Positions 44,634 to 57,037 of a stretch of 62,682 nucleotides of DNA are shown here, piece by piece. Numbering within the stretch: position 1 is the first letter of the stretch; each line of letters starts with the position of its first letter. The stretch comes from Prochlorococcus sp. AG-418-I21 (GTDB lineage Bacteria > Cyanobacteriota > Cyanobacteriia > PCC-6307 > Cyanobiaceae), in the NCBI GenBank assembly GCA_003214115.1, contig QCMA01000003.1, positions 1-62,682 on the forward strand. The letters are read 5' to 3'. The notes below the pieces were generated by a model. That model ran no database searches and had not been told where the DNA came from. It was given only the letters and a program-made list of their open reading frames with translations. Made by a program: the position numbers and the translations under genes.

Positions 44634-45650
44634 TTAGCTATTCCATTTAAGAATATAACCACGTTCGCCAAGTACAAATCCCTTTTGATTATCTAAAGCA
44701 TCCTTATTAAGGAAAACTATTTTGATGTAGTTTGTTGGCAATTCAGAGGCAATAGGATCTTTCTTCCAAGTTTTACCTTGATCTTTACTTACTATTAAAG
44801 TTCCATTACCTCCGCCAGCCCATATATCACCATTTGGATCCCATCCCATGTCTAAATAATTGTATCCATTAAGGATAGGTATAATAGGTTTTGTCCAATT
44901 TTCAAGGTCATAAGTATCTTCATTAAATCTAATTTCTGCTCCTCTAGAAAGCATCCATAAACTTCCTTCTGGATTAAAACCAATACTTTGAACTCTTTTG
45001 CTACTGGCTCTTTGATGAGCTATCCATGTATCACTATCCTTGTCCAAAGTAGAAAAGAAATTACCCAGACTACTTACGCTGACATAATCTCCTTTATTAG
45101 TTCTTCTTAAATCTCTTACACCTCCAGAGCCAGATGCATCTACTACTTTTGCATTCCATGATTCACCACTATCTGATGTTTCATAGATAGCACCTGCAGT
45201 GGTAGCCAATTCTGCAAGACCAGCATCTACAGTCGTTATTAGAAATGGTTGGCCTGGTAATTTATTACCTAGAGATAAACGTGTCCAATTTTTTCCCGCA
45301 TCAAGTGTATGCATAACTAATGAGGGCTGACCTATTAACCATCCTTCTTGACCTTTAAAGTCAATATCTAGTAGGCGAAAGTTCTCTTCACTTGGTAAAT
45401 CTAAATTTCTTTTCTCCCAGGTTTCTCCTCCATCATTAGATTCCATAATAAGTCTATTAGAACCTACTAAAAATCCATTTTTATCATCTATAAAATCAAC
45501 ATCTAAAGCATTAGCCTGGTCCTCAAACTGAATTGTTTTCCAAGGGCTGTTATCACTCATCTTTACTCCTGTAGATGAACAACTGCTCAATACAAAACAA
45601 AGAAGAATAGATAAAAGAAAGTTGGGAATGCAAGTAATAATTTTTTTCAT
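44634..45650 (-). CDS. ycf48: photosystem II assembly factor Ycf48/HCF136
   Basis: Lipoprotein signal (LSSCSS) followed by repeated DGGETWEKR / [11 protein letters not shown] / [10 protein letters not shown] blades; next to rubA and psbEFLJ. Confidence 0.95.
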   Translation of the reverse strand: MKKIITCIPNFLLSILLCFVLSSCSSTGVKMSDNSPWKTIQFEDQANALDVDFIDDKNGFLVGSNRLIMESNDGGETWEKRNLDLPSEENFRLLDIDFKGQEGWLIGQPSLVMHTLDAGKNWTRLSLGNKLPGQPFLITTVDAGLAELATTAGAIYETSDSGESWNAKVVDASGSGGVRDLRRTNKGDYVSVSSLGNFFSTLDKDSDTWIAHQRASSKRVQSIGFNPEGSLWMLSRGAEIRFNEDTYDLENWTKPIIPILNGYNYLDMGWDPNGDIWAGGGNGTLIVSKDQGKTWKKDPIASELPTNYIKIVFLNKDALDNQKGFVLGERGYILKWNS

Positions 45651-45659
45651 TTGTATATA

Positions 45660-46088
45660 TTAATGCAAAGAGTACAAAGAAAGGAACATAGCAGCAGCGA
45701 ACGCAAGTCCTCCAAAAATCAATATGTTTTTTTGTCCAGGAGGTAAGCTATTAAAACCAAACCCATAAACTAAATTTTCTTCAAAACCACTAGGTTTAGA
45801 TTTAGGACCTATATCCTTATAAAAATTTTTACCAGCTCGACAAACAGGGCAAGCAAAAGTATTACCATCCAACTCTGAAAAAGGCGTATTTTTAGGTATG
45901 TTTAACTTTTTATTTCCTTCAGACGGATCATAAATATATCCACAACTTCTACATTCGAATCTATTTTGTTCTAGATTAAGACTAGATTGTTTAACATTTA
46001 CTTCTAAGGAGTTTTCAGAAAGTTTATCTTTCTCAAAATTTTTAACTATTTTGTTTTCCTCAGAGGCAGGTTGAATGTTTTCACTCAC
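45660..46088 (-). CDS. rubA: rubredoxin with C-terminal membrane anchor
   Basis: FECRSCGYIYDPSEGN...FACPVCRAGKNFY, C-terminal TM. Confidence 0.95.
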   Translation of the reverse strand: MSENIQPASEENKIVKNFEKDKLSENSLEVNVKQSSLNLEQNRFECRSCGYIYDPSEGNKKLNIPKNTPFSELDGNTFACPVCRAGKNFYKDIGPKSKPSGFEENLVYGFGFNSLPPGQKNILIFGGLAFAAAMFLSLYSLH

Positions 46089-46164
46089 GGTTTATTATTA
46101 TTCTTTAAGAACTTTAAGAGATTTTGCTTAATTAAGCGACTTTTATCCAAAATTAATTTTTAAG

Positions 46165-46527
46165 ATGTTTTTATTAACTGGCTATGAATACTTTTTAGGT
46201 TTTCTTCTAATTGCAGCAGCTGTTCCGGTATTGGCTTTAGTTACTAATCTCATCGTTGCACCAAAAGGAAGAACAGGGGAAAGAAAACTTACATATGAAT
46301 CTGGAATGGAGCCTATAGGAGGAGCATGGATTCAATTTAATATTCGTTATTACATGTTTGCCTTGGTTTTCGTTATATTTGATGTTGAGACAGTATTCCT
46401 TTATCCTTGGGCTGTAGCTTTCAATAGATTAGGCTTATTAGCTTTTATTGAGGCTTTAATTTTCATTGCAATACTTGTTATTGCCCTGGCATACGCATGG
46501 AGAAAAGGTGCTCTAGAATGGAGTTAA
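46165..46527 (+). CDS. ndhC: NAD(P)H-quinone oxidoreductase subunit 3
   Basis: [42 protein letters not shown]. Confidence 0.97.
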   Translation: MFLLTGYEYFLGFLLIAAAVPVLALVTNLIVAPKGRTGERKLTYESGMEPIGGAWIQFNIRYYMFALVFVIFDVETVFLYPWAVAFNRLGLLAFIEALIFIAILVIALAYAWRKGALEWS

Positions 46528-46531
46528 AAAA

Positions 46532-47266
46532 TTGAATCCACAATTATCCCCAAAAGCTATAAGAGAAATCCGAGAAGGAACTTGCAATCCTCTCGGTGGA
46601 CCCCAAGTTACAACTGATTTAAGTGAAAATATTATATTGACAAGTTTAGACGATCTTCATAATTGGGCTAGACTAAGTAGTCTATGGCCTCTTTTGTATG
46701 GAACAGCTTGTTGTTTTATAGAATTTGCTGCCTTAATCGGATCTAGATTTGATTTTGATAGATTTGGTTTAGTACCTAGAAGCTCGCCAAGGCAAGCAGA
46801 TTTGCTAATAGTTGCAGGAACAGTAACAATGAAGATGGCTCCTGCCCTAGTTAGACTTTACGAACAAATGCCTGAACCAAAATATGTGATTGCCATGGGT
46901 GCTTGCACAATCACAGGGGGAATGTTTAGCGCAGATTCTACAACTGCTGTGAGAGGCGTTGATAAATTAATACCGGTTGATTTATATCTTCCAGGATGTC
47001 CACCAAGACCAGAAGCAATTTTTGATGCTGTAATCAAATTAAGAAAAAAAGTTGGCAATGAATCAATTTTAGAGCGCACAAAAACAGAGCAAACTCACAG
47101 ATATATAACTTCTGACCACGAAATGAATCTTGTTTTCTCAGAAAATACAGGTGAATATCTAAACAAAACTTCAGCTAACGTCATTCCCTCCTCAACAAAA
47201 GAAACAATAACTGAATTACCTGAAAACACAGAAAAAACCCAAATTACTAACACTTTAGAAGATTAA
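46532..47266 (+). CDS. ndhK: NAD(P)H-quinone oxidoreductase subunit K
   Basis: [58 protein letters not shown]. Confidence 0.97.
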   Translation: MNPQLSPKAIREIREGTCNPLGGPQVTTDLSENIILTSLDDLHNWARLSSLWPLLYGTACCFIEFAALIGSRFDFDRFGLVPRSSPRQADLLIVAGTVTMKMAPALVRLYEQMPEPKYVIAMGACTITGGMFSADSTTAVRGVDKLIPVDLYLPGCPPRPEAIFDAVIKLRKKVGNESILERTKTEQTHRYITSDHEMNLVFSENTGEYLNKTSANVIPSSTKETITELPENTEKTQITNTLED

Positions 47267-47796
47267 TGGAAAAAGACGGGTTAGCCAAATCCTCAGATAC
47301 TTCAATTAAAAAAGAAGGATTTATAAGTCAATCTTTATCGAAAGATGGAATTCCAAATCAATCACTAGCTAATGATAATTTAGAAATAGAAAATATTTCT
47401 GTAGAAGCTGGCAAGTTATATGAAGCAGTAACAGCTTTAAAAAACTACGGATTTAACTATCTCCAATGTCAAGGTGGTTATGATGAAGGGCCAGGCAAAA
47501 ATCTTGTTAGTTTTTATCATTTCATAACTGTAGATGACCTACAAAATATTGAAAAGATTAAAGAAGTTAGATTAAAAGTTTTCTTAGAAAGAGATTCTGA
47601 CTTATCAATCCCTAGTTTGTATAACCTTTTCAAAGGTAGTGATTGGCAAGAAAGAGAAACATATGACATGTTTGGAATAAATTTTATTGATCATCCAAAT
47701 CCCAAAAGACTCTTAATGCCTGAAGACTGGAGAGGATGGCCATTGCGCAAGGATTATATTCAGCCAGACTTCTATGAACTTCAAGATGCTTATTAA
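47266..47796 (+). CDS. ndhJ: NAD(P)H-quinone oxidoreductase subunit J
   Basis: [51 protein letters not shown]. Confidence 0.97.
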   Translation: MEKDGLAKSSDTSIKKEGFISQSLSKDGIPNQSLANDNLEIENISVEAGKLYEAVTALKNYGFNYLQCQGGYDEGPGKNLVSFYHFITVDDLQNIEKIKEVRLKVFLERDSDLSIPSLYNLFKGSDWQERETYDMFGINFIDHPNPKRLLMPEDWRGWPLRKDYIQPDFYELQDAY

Positions 47797-49181
47797 TTTA
47801 ATTTCTTTAATTTTCTGTAAATAAACATAACTGCTCTTGCTAGCTTTCTAGGATCATGTCTAAGAGTTGGAGTTATTCTTTTTGAATAAAGGGGCGCTTG
47901 GAGTACATAATAACCCTCAGATAATAGTTTTTCCTTATTACATTGAACAGGCTCTGCCCCTCTACTTTCGTAGTAATCTATTAAAGGAGACTTTTCAAAT
48001 TGAATCTGAGACAAGATTGCATTAAAAATTCGCGTATTAACTCCAAAATTTGATAATTGTTTTTCTATTGCTTTGATATGTTGATAAACATCGAGTCCAT
48101 CAGTTTCTCCTGGCTGAGTCATTAAATTACTTATATAAATTTTGGGAGCATTACTTTGCAATAAGGCATCTACAATTTCTGGCACTAACAGGTTTGGTAG
48201 TAAAGAAGTATATAGACTGCCTGGACCAAGAACGATCAAATCAGCTTCCTTTATAGAATCAAGAGCACTAGGAAGAGCTGAAGGGTTTTCTGGTAGATAA
48301 CCAATCCTCGAAATTAATTTTTTAGATTCGCTGATCTTACTCTCGCCAAAAATTTTTTCACCATCTTCTAATTCGGCCCATAACATAACATCAATATTTG
48401 TCGCTGGTAAAACTTGACCTTGTACTGCTAAAACTCTGCTAGATGCTTGTACTGCTTTTTCTAAACTACCAGTAATTGTTGTTAAAGCTGACAAGAACAA
48501 ATTCCCAAAACTATGCCCCTCTAGATCGCTACCTCCTGAAAATCTATATTGAAATAATCTAGTCAAAATGGGTTCTTCGTTAGATAATGCAGCCAAACAA
48601 TTTCTAATATCTCCTGGCGGTTGCACACCTAATTGCTTTCTAAGAATTCCACTACTTCCACCATCATCTGATACAGTTACGATTGCTGTAATATTACTAC
48701 TATAATTTTTTAAACCTTTTAACAAAGTAGATAACCCTGTGCCGCCGCCAATTGCAACAATATTGGGGCCTCTGTTTAATTTACTTTTAACCCTTAATGC
48801 ATCAACTAGAAAAGTACTTTTTTCTGGAACAAGAGCTTTTTGAATAGAATTAATACTTCTATTTTGTCCAATCCCGATTAATAAAAGTCCAATAATAAAA
48901 ATTAATGGTCCTAATAATGCCACAGGCAAGACACTAGTTAAACTATTCATAATCCAAAAAAATACTTCAATCAGCCAGTAGAGTGGTCTTAAATTTGTCC
49001 AAATTGCCAAGCCTAATATTGAAGTCAAAAATCCTACTGCTGATGTGATCATCCATCTTTTTATTACCAGTCCTGGCAAAAGCCAACTCAAAATTCTTAA
49101 AATTTTGTTTAATAAAACAAAATTAGACTTTTTAAAAAGTTTATAATAACTTCTTACTTTTTTTTTGCGCTTAATCATCAA
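47793..49181 (-). CDS. YvcK/CofD-family gluconeogenesis factor
   Basis: [48 protein letters not shown]. Confidence 0.92.
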   Translation of the reverse strand: MMIKRKKKVRSYYKLFKKSNFVLLNKILRILSWLLPGLVIKRWMITSAVGFLTSILGLAIWTNLRPLYWLIEVFFWIMNSLTSVLPVALLGPLIFIIGLLLIGIGQNRSINSIQKALVPEKSTFLVDALRVKSKLNRGPNIVAIGGGTGLSTLLKGLKNYSSNITAIVTVSDDGGSSGILRKQLGVQPPGDIRNCLAALSNEEPILTRLFQYRFSGGSDLEGHSFGNLFLSALTTITGSLEKAVQASSRVLAVQGQVLPATNIDVMLWAELEDGEKIFGESKISESKKLISRIGYLPENPSALPSALDSIKEADLIVLGPGSLYTSLLPNLLVPEIVDALLQSNAPKIYISNLMTQPGETDGLDVYQHIKAIEKQLSNFGVNTRIFNAILSQIQFEKSPLIDYYESRGAEPVQCNKEKLLSEGYYVLQAPLYSKRITPTLRHDPRKLARAVMFIYRKLKKLN

Positions 49182-49288
49182 AAACCTCTTAAATTATTTT
49201 TTTCAAATTTAAAAACTACATGGTTTAATTATAATCCAAATTCATAGATCCTTTTTTTATTTCTAAAAATAGGCAAAATGAAGTATAG

Positions 49289-50092
49289 ATGCTTTTTATA
49301 AAAGTTTTGAAAAAATCAAAGCATGCAGTTGAAACAAAAAACCTCTCAATAGGCTGGGGAGAATTTAATGTGCTTAATCAAATAAATTTTGAACTTAAGG
49401 ATGGAGAGAAATTAGCTATTGTAGGCCCTTCAGGTTCTGGCAAATCAACAATATTAAAGATATTAGCAGGACTCATTTTACCTACCAAAGGAGAATTAAA
49501 AATATTTGGTGAGAAGCAAATATATCTAAGACTTGATCAAAATAACCCTCCTGATGTAAGACTAGTTTTTCAGAACCCAGCATTATTAGGATCTTTGACT
49601 ATTGAAGAAAATGTTGGGTTTCTTCTTAAAAGGAACAAAAACCTATCTAAAAAGTTAATCCATGAAATAGTATGCGAATGTTTAGCTGAAGTAGGGTTAT
49701 TTAATGTTGAGAATAAACTTCCAAACGAATTAAGCGGAGGCATGCAAAAAAGAGTAAGTTTTGCTAGAGCGTTAATTACTGATCAAACTCTTAATGTAAA
49801 GACTAATCCTTTATTACTTTTTGATGAACCAACTGCCGGTCTTGATCCAATTGCCTCATCAAGAATTGAAGATTTAATTAATAAAACAAACGATAAAGCT
49901 CGAGGATCGTCTATTGTAGTTAGCCATGTTCTTAGTACTATAGAAAGGACTTCAGATAAAGTCTTAATGCTATATGGAGGCAAATTCAGATGGGGAGGTT
50001 CTATTAATGAATTTAAAGAGAGTAATGATCCTTATGTATTTCAATTTAGGCATGGGAAACTTGATGGTCCAATGCAACCCAAAGACATTTAG
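49289..50092 (+). CDS. ABC transporter ATP-binding protein (MlaF/MCE-associated type)
   Basis: Walker A GPSGSGKST, signature LSGGMQKRVSFARAL, Walker B LLLFDEPTAGLDP; followed by MCE gene. Confidence 0.92.
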   Translation: MLFIKVLKKSKHAVETKNLSIGWGEFNVLNQINFELKDGEKLAIVGPSGSGKSTILKILAGLILPTKGELKIFGEKQIYLRLDQNNPPDVRLVFQNPALLGSLTIEENVGFLLKRNKNLSKKLIHEIVCECLAEVGLFNVENKLPNELSGGMQKRVSFARALITDQTLNVKTNPLLLFDEPTAGLDPIASSRIEDLINKTNDKARGSSIVVSHVLSTIERTSDKVLMLYGGKFRWGGSINEFKESNDPYVFQFRHGKLDGPMQPKDI

Positions 50093-50097
50093 TAATT

Positions 50098-50943
50098 ATG
50101 CGTAGAAGCTTACGAGATTCAATAGTTGGTTTTTCACTATTAGGTGGAATTTTAATTTTCACATTTTTTTCTTTTTGGCTAAGGGGAGTAAGATTATCTT
50201 CAAAAAATTGGTACTTCTTCGCTGAATTCAATAACGCAAGCGGTTTATCAAAAAAATCTCCAGTTACTTACAGAGGTATTTTAGTAGGGGAAATAGAAGA
50301 TATCTTGTTTACGAATGAATCAATTAAAGCAAAAATAGTTTTAAATAATCCTGACATTATTCTTCCAAGGCCAGCATTTGCAAGGGTAGTTACAAATTCT
50401 TTCCTTGGAGGAGATGTACAAGTCGCTTTAGAAACTACTGACAAAATAATTCCTAAAAACGTTGAAAAACCTATATCCCAAAAATGTGATGCCAAATTAA
50501 TTATTTGTCAGGGAGATACTATCACTGGGAAACAACTATCAAGTCTCTCGAATATAACTAACCGAATAAGCGAAATTTTAAAAGAAACAAATCAAGAAAA
50601 CTTAATTGAGAACATCGTTAACTCAATTGACCAATTTGACCGAACACAAGAAAATCTTGATGAATTAATTTATTTATCTAAACAAGAAATACAAAGAGTT
50701 GAACCTCTAATTAAAGAAATTACAATTGCTGCAAATCATTTAAATAACATTTTGTCTACTATTGATGACAAGGAAACCCTTAACGACATTAAATTGACAA
50801 TTAATGCTGCTAGATCTATCTCAACCAAAATAGATGATATGAGTGATGATTTTGAAAAATTAACACAAGATAAAGAATTAACTAAATCTATTAGAGATTT
50901 AACGATTGGACTTTCAAAATTCCTTAACGAAATTTATCCATAA
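50098..50943 (+). CDS. MlaD/MCE-family protein
   Basis: N-terminal TM, GLSKKSPVTYRGILVGEIEDILF MCE domain. Confidence 0.9.
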   Translation: MRRSLRDSIVGFSLLGGILIFTFFSFWLRGVRLSSKNWYFFAEFNNASGLSKKSPVTYRGILVGEIEDILFTNESIKAKIVLNNPDIILPRPAFARVVTNSFLGGDVQVALETTDKIIPKNVEKPISQKCDAKLIICQGDTITGKQLSSLSNITNRISEILKETNQENLIENIVNSIDQFDRTQENLDELIYLSKQEIQRVEPLIKEITIAANHLNNILSTIDDKETLNDIKLTINAARSISTKIDDMSDDFEKLTQDKELTKSIRDLTIGLSKFLNEIYP

Positions 50944-50950
50944 GAAATAT

Positions 50951-53134
50951 TTAGAATTCATTGATAGCATTTAAAGCCATAGCTGCGATTGCTTTATCTG
51001 TAGCTTTTGGCAATTGGACGTATTTCCCTTGAGCAGCCTCTGCTAATTCTTTACCAAATCCACTTGCTATAAATTTTCTCTCTGTATCAATTACTAAGAG
51101 TTTGATCCCAAGCATGGGATATTTTGCAGCGATGTCTAGAACCTCTTGTTTTAAATTGACATTTTCATTTTCGTTATCTTTTCCATCAACCTCATTTTGC
51201 CCTAAAGATAATCCCAATGGCACATTGCCTCGACCATCAGTGATCCCCACAACGATAACTTGACCTATATCTCCTGTTGAAAGAGCATTTTTTGCTACTT
51301 TTGCTGATTGTGTTAGTCCATGTGCCAAAGGGGATCCTCCACCACAAGGCATTGTTTCCAACCTTCTTTTTGCTGCAGTTATTGATCTTGTTGGAGGCAA
51401 AAGAACTTCGGCCTGATTACCTCTAAAAGGAATGAGAGCAACTTCATCTCTATTCTCATATGCCTCTGTTAAAAGTCTTATTACAGCGCCTTTGGCACTT
51501 TGCATTCTATTTAGAGCCATAGAGCCACTAGCATCAACCAGAAAAATTACTAGAGCCCCTGCTTTTTTTTGCAAAAGCTTTGCCCTAAAATCATTTTCTT
51601 CAATAACTATTGATTTACTAGGGTTCCTTAATCTTCTCGATTTTTGATAAGGAGCAGCAGCTCGAAGGGTAGCATCTACAGCAATTCTTTTTACTTTACC
51701 TCTTGGAATAATAGGTTTTACATATCTTCCTCTACTGTCACTAAATATGACTGATCTGCTCCCGCTATTCCCTGCTTTAGCTTTAGCCGATGAAAAAAGT
51801 AATAAATCAGGATCAACCATACATGCCTCAGGGTCTAATATGAATTCCTCAGGTATTTCGGGAGTAGATTCTTCTTCTCCGTCAGAATTATCTTCTTCTT
51901 GTTCTTGGTCTTGCTCATTATCATTTTCACTAGTCTCAGGTTCAGACTCTTCATTGTTTGATTGAGGTGGGGGTGGTGGACTCTGATCCTCTGGAGGAGG
52001 TGGTTGAATATCATCATCTTCTGGAGGTATTTGCATTGCTCGTGGAAGAATAACTAACCTTACTGCGACTTTTAGATCTTCAGAATTTACATTTTCATCG
52101 CCTCGAAGAGCTGCATTAGCCTTTGCTACTTTTACTGCAAATAATTCTGACCTATGCCCTTCTACTCCTCCTCTAAGAGCTTCATTGACTAAATAGGTTA
52201 TTTGCTCTTTTGTTATCTTGACATCTTTTAACCATTGCCTTGCCAAAATTAATTGAGTTGATAAATTATCAGATTCTTCCGACCATTTTTCTGCAAATTT
52301 AATATTATTTTCTGCATGTGATAAAACAGATTTTGTAATCTCTACTCTTTGAGCATTATCAATAGATTGATCTGCTGAAAGCACAATAGCAAAACGATCT
52401 AAAACATGATCTCTTAAAGCACCTTCTTCAGGATTATATGTTGCTATTAAAAGTGACTTAGAGGGATGAGAGAGGCTTAAACCATCTCTTTCAATATTAT
52501 TTTGCTCTCTTCCTATAGCTTCCAGAATTAAATTTACAATTCCATCATCCAATAAATTTATATCGTCTACATACAGAACACCCCTATGAGCTTCTGCTAA
52601 AATTCCAGGCTGAAACACTTGTTCTCCCGTACTTAATGAAGCAGCGACATCAATTGATCCAACAAGTCTATCTTCGGTTATACCAATAGGAACTTGAATA
52701 AATGGTGCCTCTTTTACTTTTTTTGGAATTTCATCAATTTGATTCAAATAATCACTTCCAATTGCCTCCTCTAACAATTTATTAGTACTAATATCCCATT
52801 CCTCTGGTTTATCTGGATCTAGGTTCCTACCAATAGGTCTTAATGAAGTATTACTATTTCTCTTTGATAGTGTTTCCAGTATTGATTCATTATCTAATAC
52901 TTCTACAGGAGGGAGTAAAGAATGCAAACCCCTTGCTAATACTGACTTACCAGTACCTCTTCCGCCAGCGATAATCACTCCTCCTAAACTCGGATCGACT
53001 GCTGCCAAAAGCAAAGATAATTTCAATAAACTATGACCCGTAATTGCCGCCAAAGGAAAAGCTCTAAAAGAATCCTTTGAGTTCATTAAATCTTTTATTT
53101 CTCCTTTTTCTTTTAACTCGGAGTTCAAAATCAC
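50951..53134 (-). CDS. chlD: magnesium chelatase subunit D
   Basis: AAA+ domain, Pro/acidic linker, C-terminal VWA domain [16 protein letters not shown]. Confidence 0.97.
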   Translation of the reverse strand: MILNSELKEKGEIKDLMNSKDSFRAFPLAAITGHSLLKLSLLLAAVDPSLGGVIIAGGRGTGKSVLARGLHSLLPPVEVLDNESILETLSKRNSNTSLRPIGRNLDPDKPEEWDISTNKLLEEAIGSDYLNQIDEIPKKVKEAPFIQVPIGITEDRLVGSIDVAASLSTGEQVFQPGILAEAHRGVLYVDDINLLDDGIVNLILEAIGREQNNIERDGLSLSHPSKSLLIATYNPEEGALRDHVLDRFAIVLSADQSIDNAQRVEITKSVLSHAENNIKFAEKWSEESDNLSTQLILARQWLKDVKITKEQITYLVNEALRGGVEGHRSELFAVKVAKANAALRGDENVNSEDLKVAVRLVILPRAMQIPPEDDDIQPPPPEDQSPPPPPQSNNEESEPETSENDNEQDQEQEEDNSDGEEESTPEIPEEFILDPEACMVDPDLLLFSSAKAKAGNSGSRSVIFSDSRGRYVKPIIPRGKVKRIAVDATLRAAAPYQKSRRLRNPSKSIVIEENDFRAKLLQKKAGALVIFLVDASGSMALNRMQSAKGAVIRLLTEAYENRDEVALIPFRGNQAEVLLPPTRSITAAKRRLETMPCGGGSPLAHGLTQSAKVAKNALSTGDIGQVIVVGITDGRGNVPLGLSLGQNEVDGKDNENENVNLKQEVLDIAAKYPMLGIKLLVIDTERKFIASGFGKELAEAAQGKYVQLPKATDKAIAAMALNAINEF

Positions 53135-53170
53135 TTTAAAAATGCCTGATATAGAATTTATCCAATAACT

Positions 53171-53746
53171 TTGTTTTTTGTAGTGGAATTATCAAATCTT
53201 AATATCAAAAATGGACTATGTATATCCCTCGGAGCAAATATTGATAGTAAATTCGGAAGCCCTCTTCAATCACTATTAATTTGCAAACCAAAAATAGAGG
53301 AAATAATAAATGAGTGGGGAGATAGTTTCAACAAAAAAAAAGAAGAGAAAAGCAAATTTCATGCAAACTTTTTTTGGTCTTCAATTTATGAGACATTACC
53401 CCATGGTGTTGAAAATGAGCAGCCAAATTATTTAAATACTCTCTTACTTATAAAAAGTAATTCTTTTCCTAAACCATCAAATAAAAAAGCGAAATTACTT
53501 TTAAAAGAGCTAAAAAAGTTAGAGAGATTTTTCGGAAGAGAAGAGACGCCAAAGGGTAAGAAATGGCTATCAAGATGTCTCGATTTAGATATTCTTTGGT
53601 GGGAAGATTTGCATACGGTTGAAGAGGAATTAACATTACCTCACCCTAGATTCATGAATCGGAATTTCGTTATTACACCACTATCTGAAATCTTAAGTAG
53701 AAGCCAAAAAATCACAAAGTTTGATGTTCCAAAATGGTCTATATAA
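53171..53746 (+). CDS. folK: 2-amino-4-hydroxy-6-hydroxymethyldihydropteridine pyrophosphokinase
   Basis: [50 protein letters not shown]. Confidence 0.9.
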   Translation: MFFVVELSNLNIKNGLCISLGANIDSKFGSPLQSLLICKPKIEEIINEWGDSFNKKKEEKSKFHANFFWSSIYETLPHGVENEQPNYLNTLLLIKSNSFPKPSNKKAKLLLKELKKLERFFGREETPKGKKWLSRCLDLDILWWEDLHTVEEELTLPHPRFMNRNFVITPLSEILSRSQKITKFDVPKWSI

Positions 53747-53797
53747 ATGATTTACAAAATTAAAAAATAACTGTTAAGCTGTTCTTATTTAAAAATC

Positions 53798-54361
53798 ATG
53801 GTCAACAAAAACCTTATAAAAAGATCCATTTTTAAAGAAAAAATATCTGAGTTAAAGTCAAAAAAATTTAGTTTCGAAATAAATAGAATTGAGCTTCCAA
53901 ATGGACATGAAGGTTTATATGGATACATTAAACATCCTGGGGCAGCATTAGCCGTACCTATTACAAAAGACAATAAAGTTATCATTCTTCGGCAATATAG
54001 ATTTGCTGTTTCAAGGTATTTATTAGAATTTCCAGCAGGTACATTAGAAATAGGTGAAACACCTATTAATTCAATTCAAAGAGAAATACAAGAAGAGACT
54101 GGATTCAGTGCAAACAAATGGGATGAACTGGGAACTCTTGTCCCTGCTCCAGGTTATGCAGATGAAGAAATTTATTTATTTTTAGCTCGTGATTTAAACA
54201 AACTGACTTCCGAGGTTAAAGGAGATTTAGATGAAGATATAGAAGTATTAATTTTAGATCCCGACGAACTAGATAATCTTATTTCTTGTGGGGATGAAAT
54301 TCTTGATGCAAAAACCGTGACAGCTTGGTTTAGAGCTAAACAGTTTTTAGATAAATTATGA
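53798..54361 (+). CDS. NUDIX hydrolase (ADP-ribose pyrophosphatase-like)
   Basis: NUDIX box GTLEIGETPINSIQREIQEETGF. Confidence 0.93.
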   Translation: MVNKNLIKRSIFKEKISELKSKKFSFEINRIELPNGHEGLYGYIKHPGAALAVPITKDNKVIILRQYRFAVSRYLLEFPAGTLEIGETPINSIQREIQEETGFSANKWDELGTLVPAPGYADEEIYLFLARDLNKLTSEVKGDLDEDIEVLILDPDELDNLISCGDEILDAKTVTAWFRAKQFLDKL

Positions 54362-55794
54362 ATAACCCCAGAATACTTTTTTGGTATAGAAAGGATTTAA
54401 GAATATTTGATAATCAAGCTTTAATCAAAGCATTTTCATTATCAAATGCTATTACTTCAACTTATATATTTGATAAAAATTACTCCCACGATTTCAATGC
54501 AAGTTCTAGAGCTTGGTTTCTAGGAAATTCGCTTCAAGAATTAGGAAATAATTGGAAAAAAATGGGTAGTAGATTAGTTATGGAAGAAGGAGATCCTGTG
54601 TTAATAATTCCTCAATTAGCAAAGAAAATAGATGCTAAATTTGTTTTTTGGAATAGATCAATTGAACCTTATGAGATTAATCGCGATTTACAAATAAAAA
54701 AAAATTTAAAAGAACAAAATATTCAAGTTATTGAAACTTGGGATCACTTATTATTAGAACCTTTAAAAATATTTTCAGGAAATAACAATCCTTATTCAGT
54801 TTATGGACCTTTTTATAAAAACCTTAAATCAAAAATGAATTTATTAGGTTCATATGACCAAGATAAAGTTGTTTTCCAATTTAAAGATATAGATAAAAAA
54901 CGCAAAGAAAATAAGACAATAAATTCATCTGATTCGGTTCTAAAGAAATTTATCAAAAATATCAAATTTCCTGGTTCGAATATTTGTCCATGTAGACCTG
55001 GAGAGAATGCTGCAGAAACATTATTAGAAAGCTTCATTAACGAAAAAAAAATATATTCTTATAACTCTGCAAGAGATTTTCCTTCCCATAATGGGACATC
55101 ATTTCTAAGTGCATCTCTCAGATTCGGCACCATCAGCATAAGAAAAGTTTGGAACGCCACATTAAATTTAAATTCAAATTTTGCAAATCCAGAAAATTTC
55201 CTTTCAATTGAAACTTGGCAAAAAGAACTTGTTTGGCGTGAATTTTATCAACATTGCTTATTCCATTTCCCAGAGCTAGAGAAAGGTCCATATAGAAAAA
55301 AATGGGATCACTTTCAATGGCAAAACAATAGTGAATGGTTTCAACATTGGAGCAACGGAGAGACGGGAGTACCTATAGTTGATGCTGCAATGCGTCAACT
55401 AAATAGTACTGGCTGGATGCATAACAGATGTAGGATGATAGTCGCTTCATTTCTGGTAAAAGATCTTATATGTAGTTGGCAAATGGGTGAGAAAAAATTT
55501 ATGGAGACATTGGTTGATGGAGACTTAGCTGCAAATAATGGGGGATGGCAGTGGAGCGCCAGTAGCGGTATGGATCCAAAACCACTTAGAATTTTTAATC
55601 CTTATACCCAAGCAAAAAAATTTGATCCTATTTGCGAATATATAAAATATTGGATTCCTGAATTATCTAAAGTGTCAAATTCAGAATTATTAAATGGGGA
55701 GATATCTAATTTAGAAAAAAATAGTTATTCAAGCCCTATTGTCAATCACAATATACAACAAAGATTATTTAAATCACTTTATGCTGAAATTTGA
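54358..55794 (+). CDS. phrB: deoxyribodipyrimidine photolyase
   Basis: ILFWYRKDLRIFDNQAL; TGVPIVDAAMRQLNSTGWMHNRCRMIVASFLVKDL; DGDLAANNGGWQWSASSG. Confidence 0.95.
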   Translation: MNNPRILFWYRKDLRIFDNQALIKAFSLSNAITSTYIFDKNYSHDFNASSRAWFLGNSLQELGNNWKKMGSRLVMEEGDPVLIIPQLAKKIDAKFVFWNRSIEPYEINRDLQIKKNLKEQNIQVIETWDHLLLEPLKIFSGNNNPYSVYGPFYKNLKSKMNLLGSYDQDKVVFQFKDIDKKRKENKTINSSDSVLKKFIKNIKFPGSNICPCRPGENAAETLLESFINEKKIYSYNSARDFPSHNGTSFLSASLRFGTISIRKVWNATLNLNSNFANPENFLSIETWQKELVWREFYQHCLFHFPELEKGPYRKKWDHFQWQNNSEWFQHWSNGETGVPIVDAAMRQLNSTGWMHNRCRMIVASFLVKDLICSWQMGEKKFMETLVDGDLAANNGGWQWSASSGMDPKPLRIFNPYTQAKKFDPICEYIKYWIPELSKVSNSELLNGEISNLEKNSYSSPIVNHNIQQRLFKSLYAEI

Positions 55795-56984
55795 ATTTCC
55801 TCTATACAATTCTTTAAAACTTTATTTAAATTTTCTGCTACATAAACTTGCTCTTCATAAGAAATTTCAGGAAACATTGGAAGACTAAGAACTTCTGTAC
55901 ATATTCTCTCTGTATTTATGAGTTTAATTCTAGAAAAATTTTTATTTTTGTAAGCTATTTGTGAGTGTATTGGAATTGGATAATAAATAATTGAATTAAT
56001 ACCTTTTTCAAAAAGTTGTTGTTTTACCAAATTCCTTAAGGAATAATATTTTTTGCAATCAGTATCAAATAAATTTGAAAAATCTTCATTTAAAAAATAT
56101 TTATCGTTTCTTAATTTGATGACAAATTGATTCCAAGAATGGAAAATTGAATCAGAGCTGATTTTTGGAAAACTAATAAATGGATTTTTTTCTAATAAAT
56201 CAAGGTAATTTTTAGCAATTTTTTGGCGATTATTAATCCACTTAGAAATATATTTAATTTTAATGTTTAATATGGCTGCTTGAATGGTATCAAGTCTACT
56301 GTTATATCCAATTTGGGTATGGTGATATCTTATTGGGCTGCCATGAACTGCCAGTTCTCTAATTTTTTTGGCAATCTTCTGATCTGAAGTTGTTACTGCT
56401 CCACCATCTCCAGCAGCTCCTAAATTTTTAGTAGGGAAAAAGCTAAAACAACCTATATCACCGATACTCCCAACTTTGGAATTTTTCCACATTGTGCATG
56501 TTGCCTGAGCACAATCTTCTATTACTTTTAAGTCATATTTATTGGCCAAAGATTTTATTAAGGTCATATTCACTGCATTCCCAAATAGATGAACTGGCAT
56601 AATTGCCTTGGTATTAGAATTTATTTCTTGTTCTATTAGTTCAGTATTAATAAGATAAGTTTCTGGATCTATATCTACCAAAATAGGATTAGCACCAACT
56701 GCACTAATAGCTTCTGCAGTGGCAAAAAAGCTAAAAGATGAGGTAATAACTTCATCACCCACACCAATATCTAATGCGCGCAAAGCTAATACTAAAGCAT
56801 CAGTTCCACTATTACATCCAATAGTATTTTCAACGCCAATCAGATTAGAAAAACTCTCCTCAAATTTGGCAATTTCTTGTCCTCCAATATACTGACCCCC
56901 TTTTAAAACTTTAGAAACCTCACTCTCAATTTCTGAGCCAATTTCTTGGTACTGCCTATTTAAAGTAAATGGAGGTATCTGCAT
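55779..56984 (-). CDS. DegT/DnrJ/EryC1/StrS-family aminotransferase
   Basis: CNSGTDALVLALRAL; VIEDCAQATC; FSFFPTKNLGAAGDGGAVTT. Confidence 0.94.
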   Translation of the reverse strand: MQIPPFTLNRQYQEIGSEIESEVSKVLKGGQYIGGQEIAKFEESFSNLIGVENTIGCNSGTDALVLALRALDIGVGDEVITSSFSFFATAEAISAVGANPILVDIDPETYLINTELIEQEINSNTKAIMPVHLFGNAVNMTLIKSLANKYDLKVIEDCAQATCTMWKNSKVGSIGDIGCFSFFPTKNLGAAGDGGAVTTSDQKIAKKIRELAVHGSPIRYHHTQIGYNSRLDTIQAAILNIKIKYISKWINNRQKIAKNYLDLLEKNPFISFPKISSDSIFHSWNQFVIKLRNDKYFLNEDFSNLFDTDCKKYYSLRNLVKQQLFEKGINSIIYYPIPIHSQIAYKNKNFSRIKLINTERICTEVLSLPMFPEISYEEQVYVAENLNKVLKNCIEEIQISA

Positions 56985-57037
56985 ATTGAATATATTAACC
57001 CTAAACCATATTTCTATGGGTAAAAAAAAATTTTAAT

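Noticed and set aside
51432-52017. ORFs antisense or out of frame within chlD (71, 72, 60 aa)
   Set aside because: Explained by the biased Pro/acidic linker composition of chlD.
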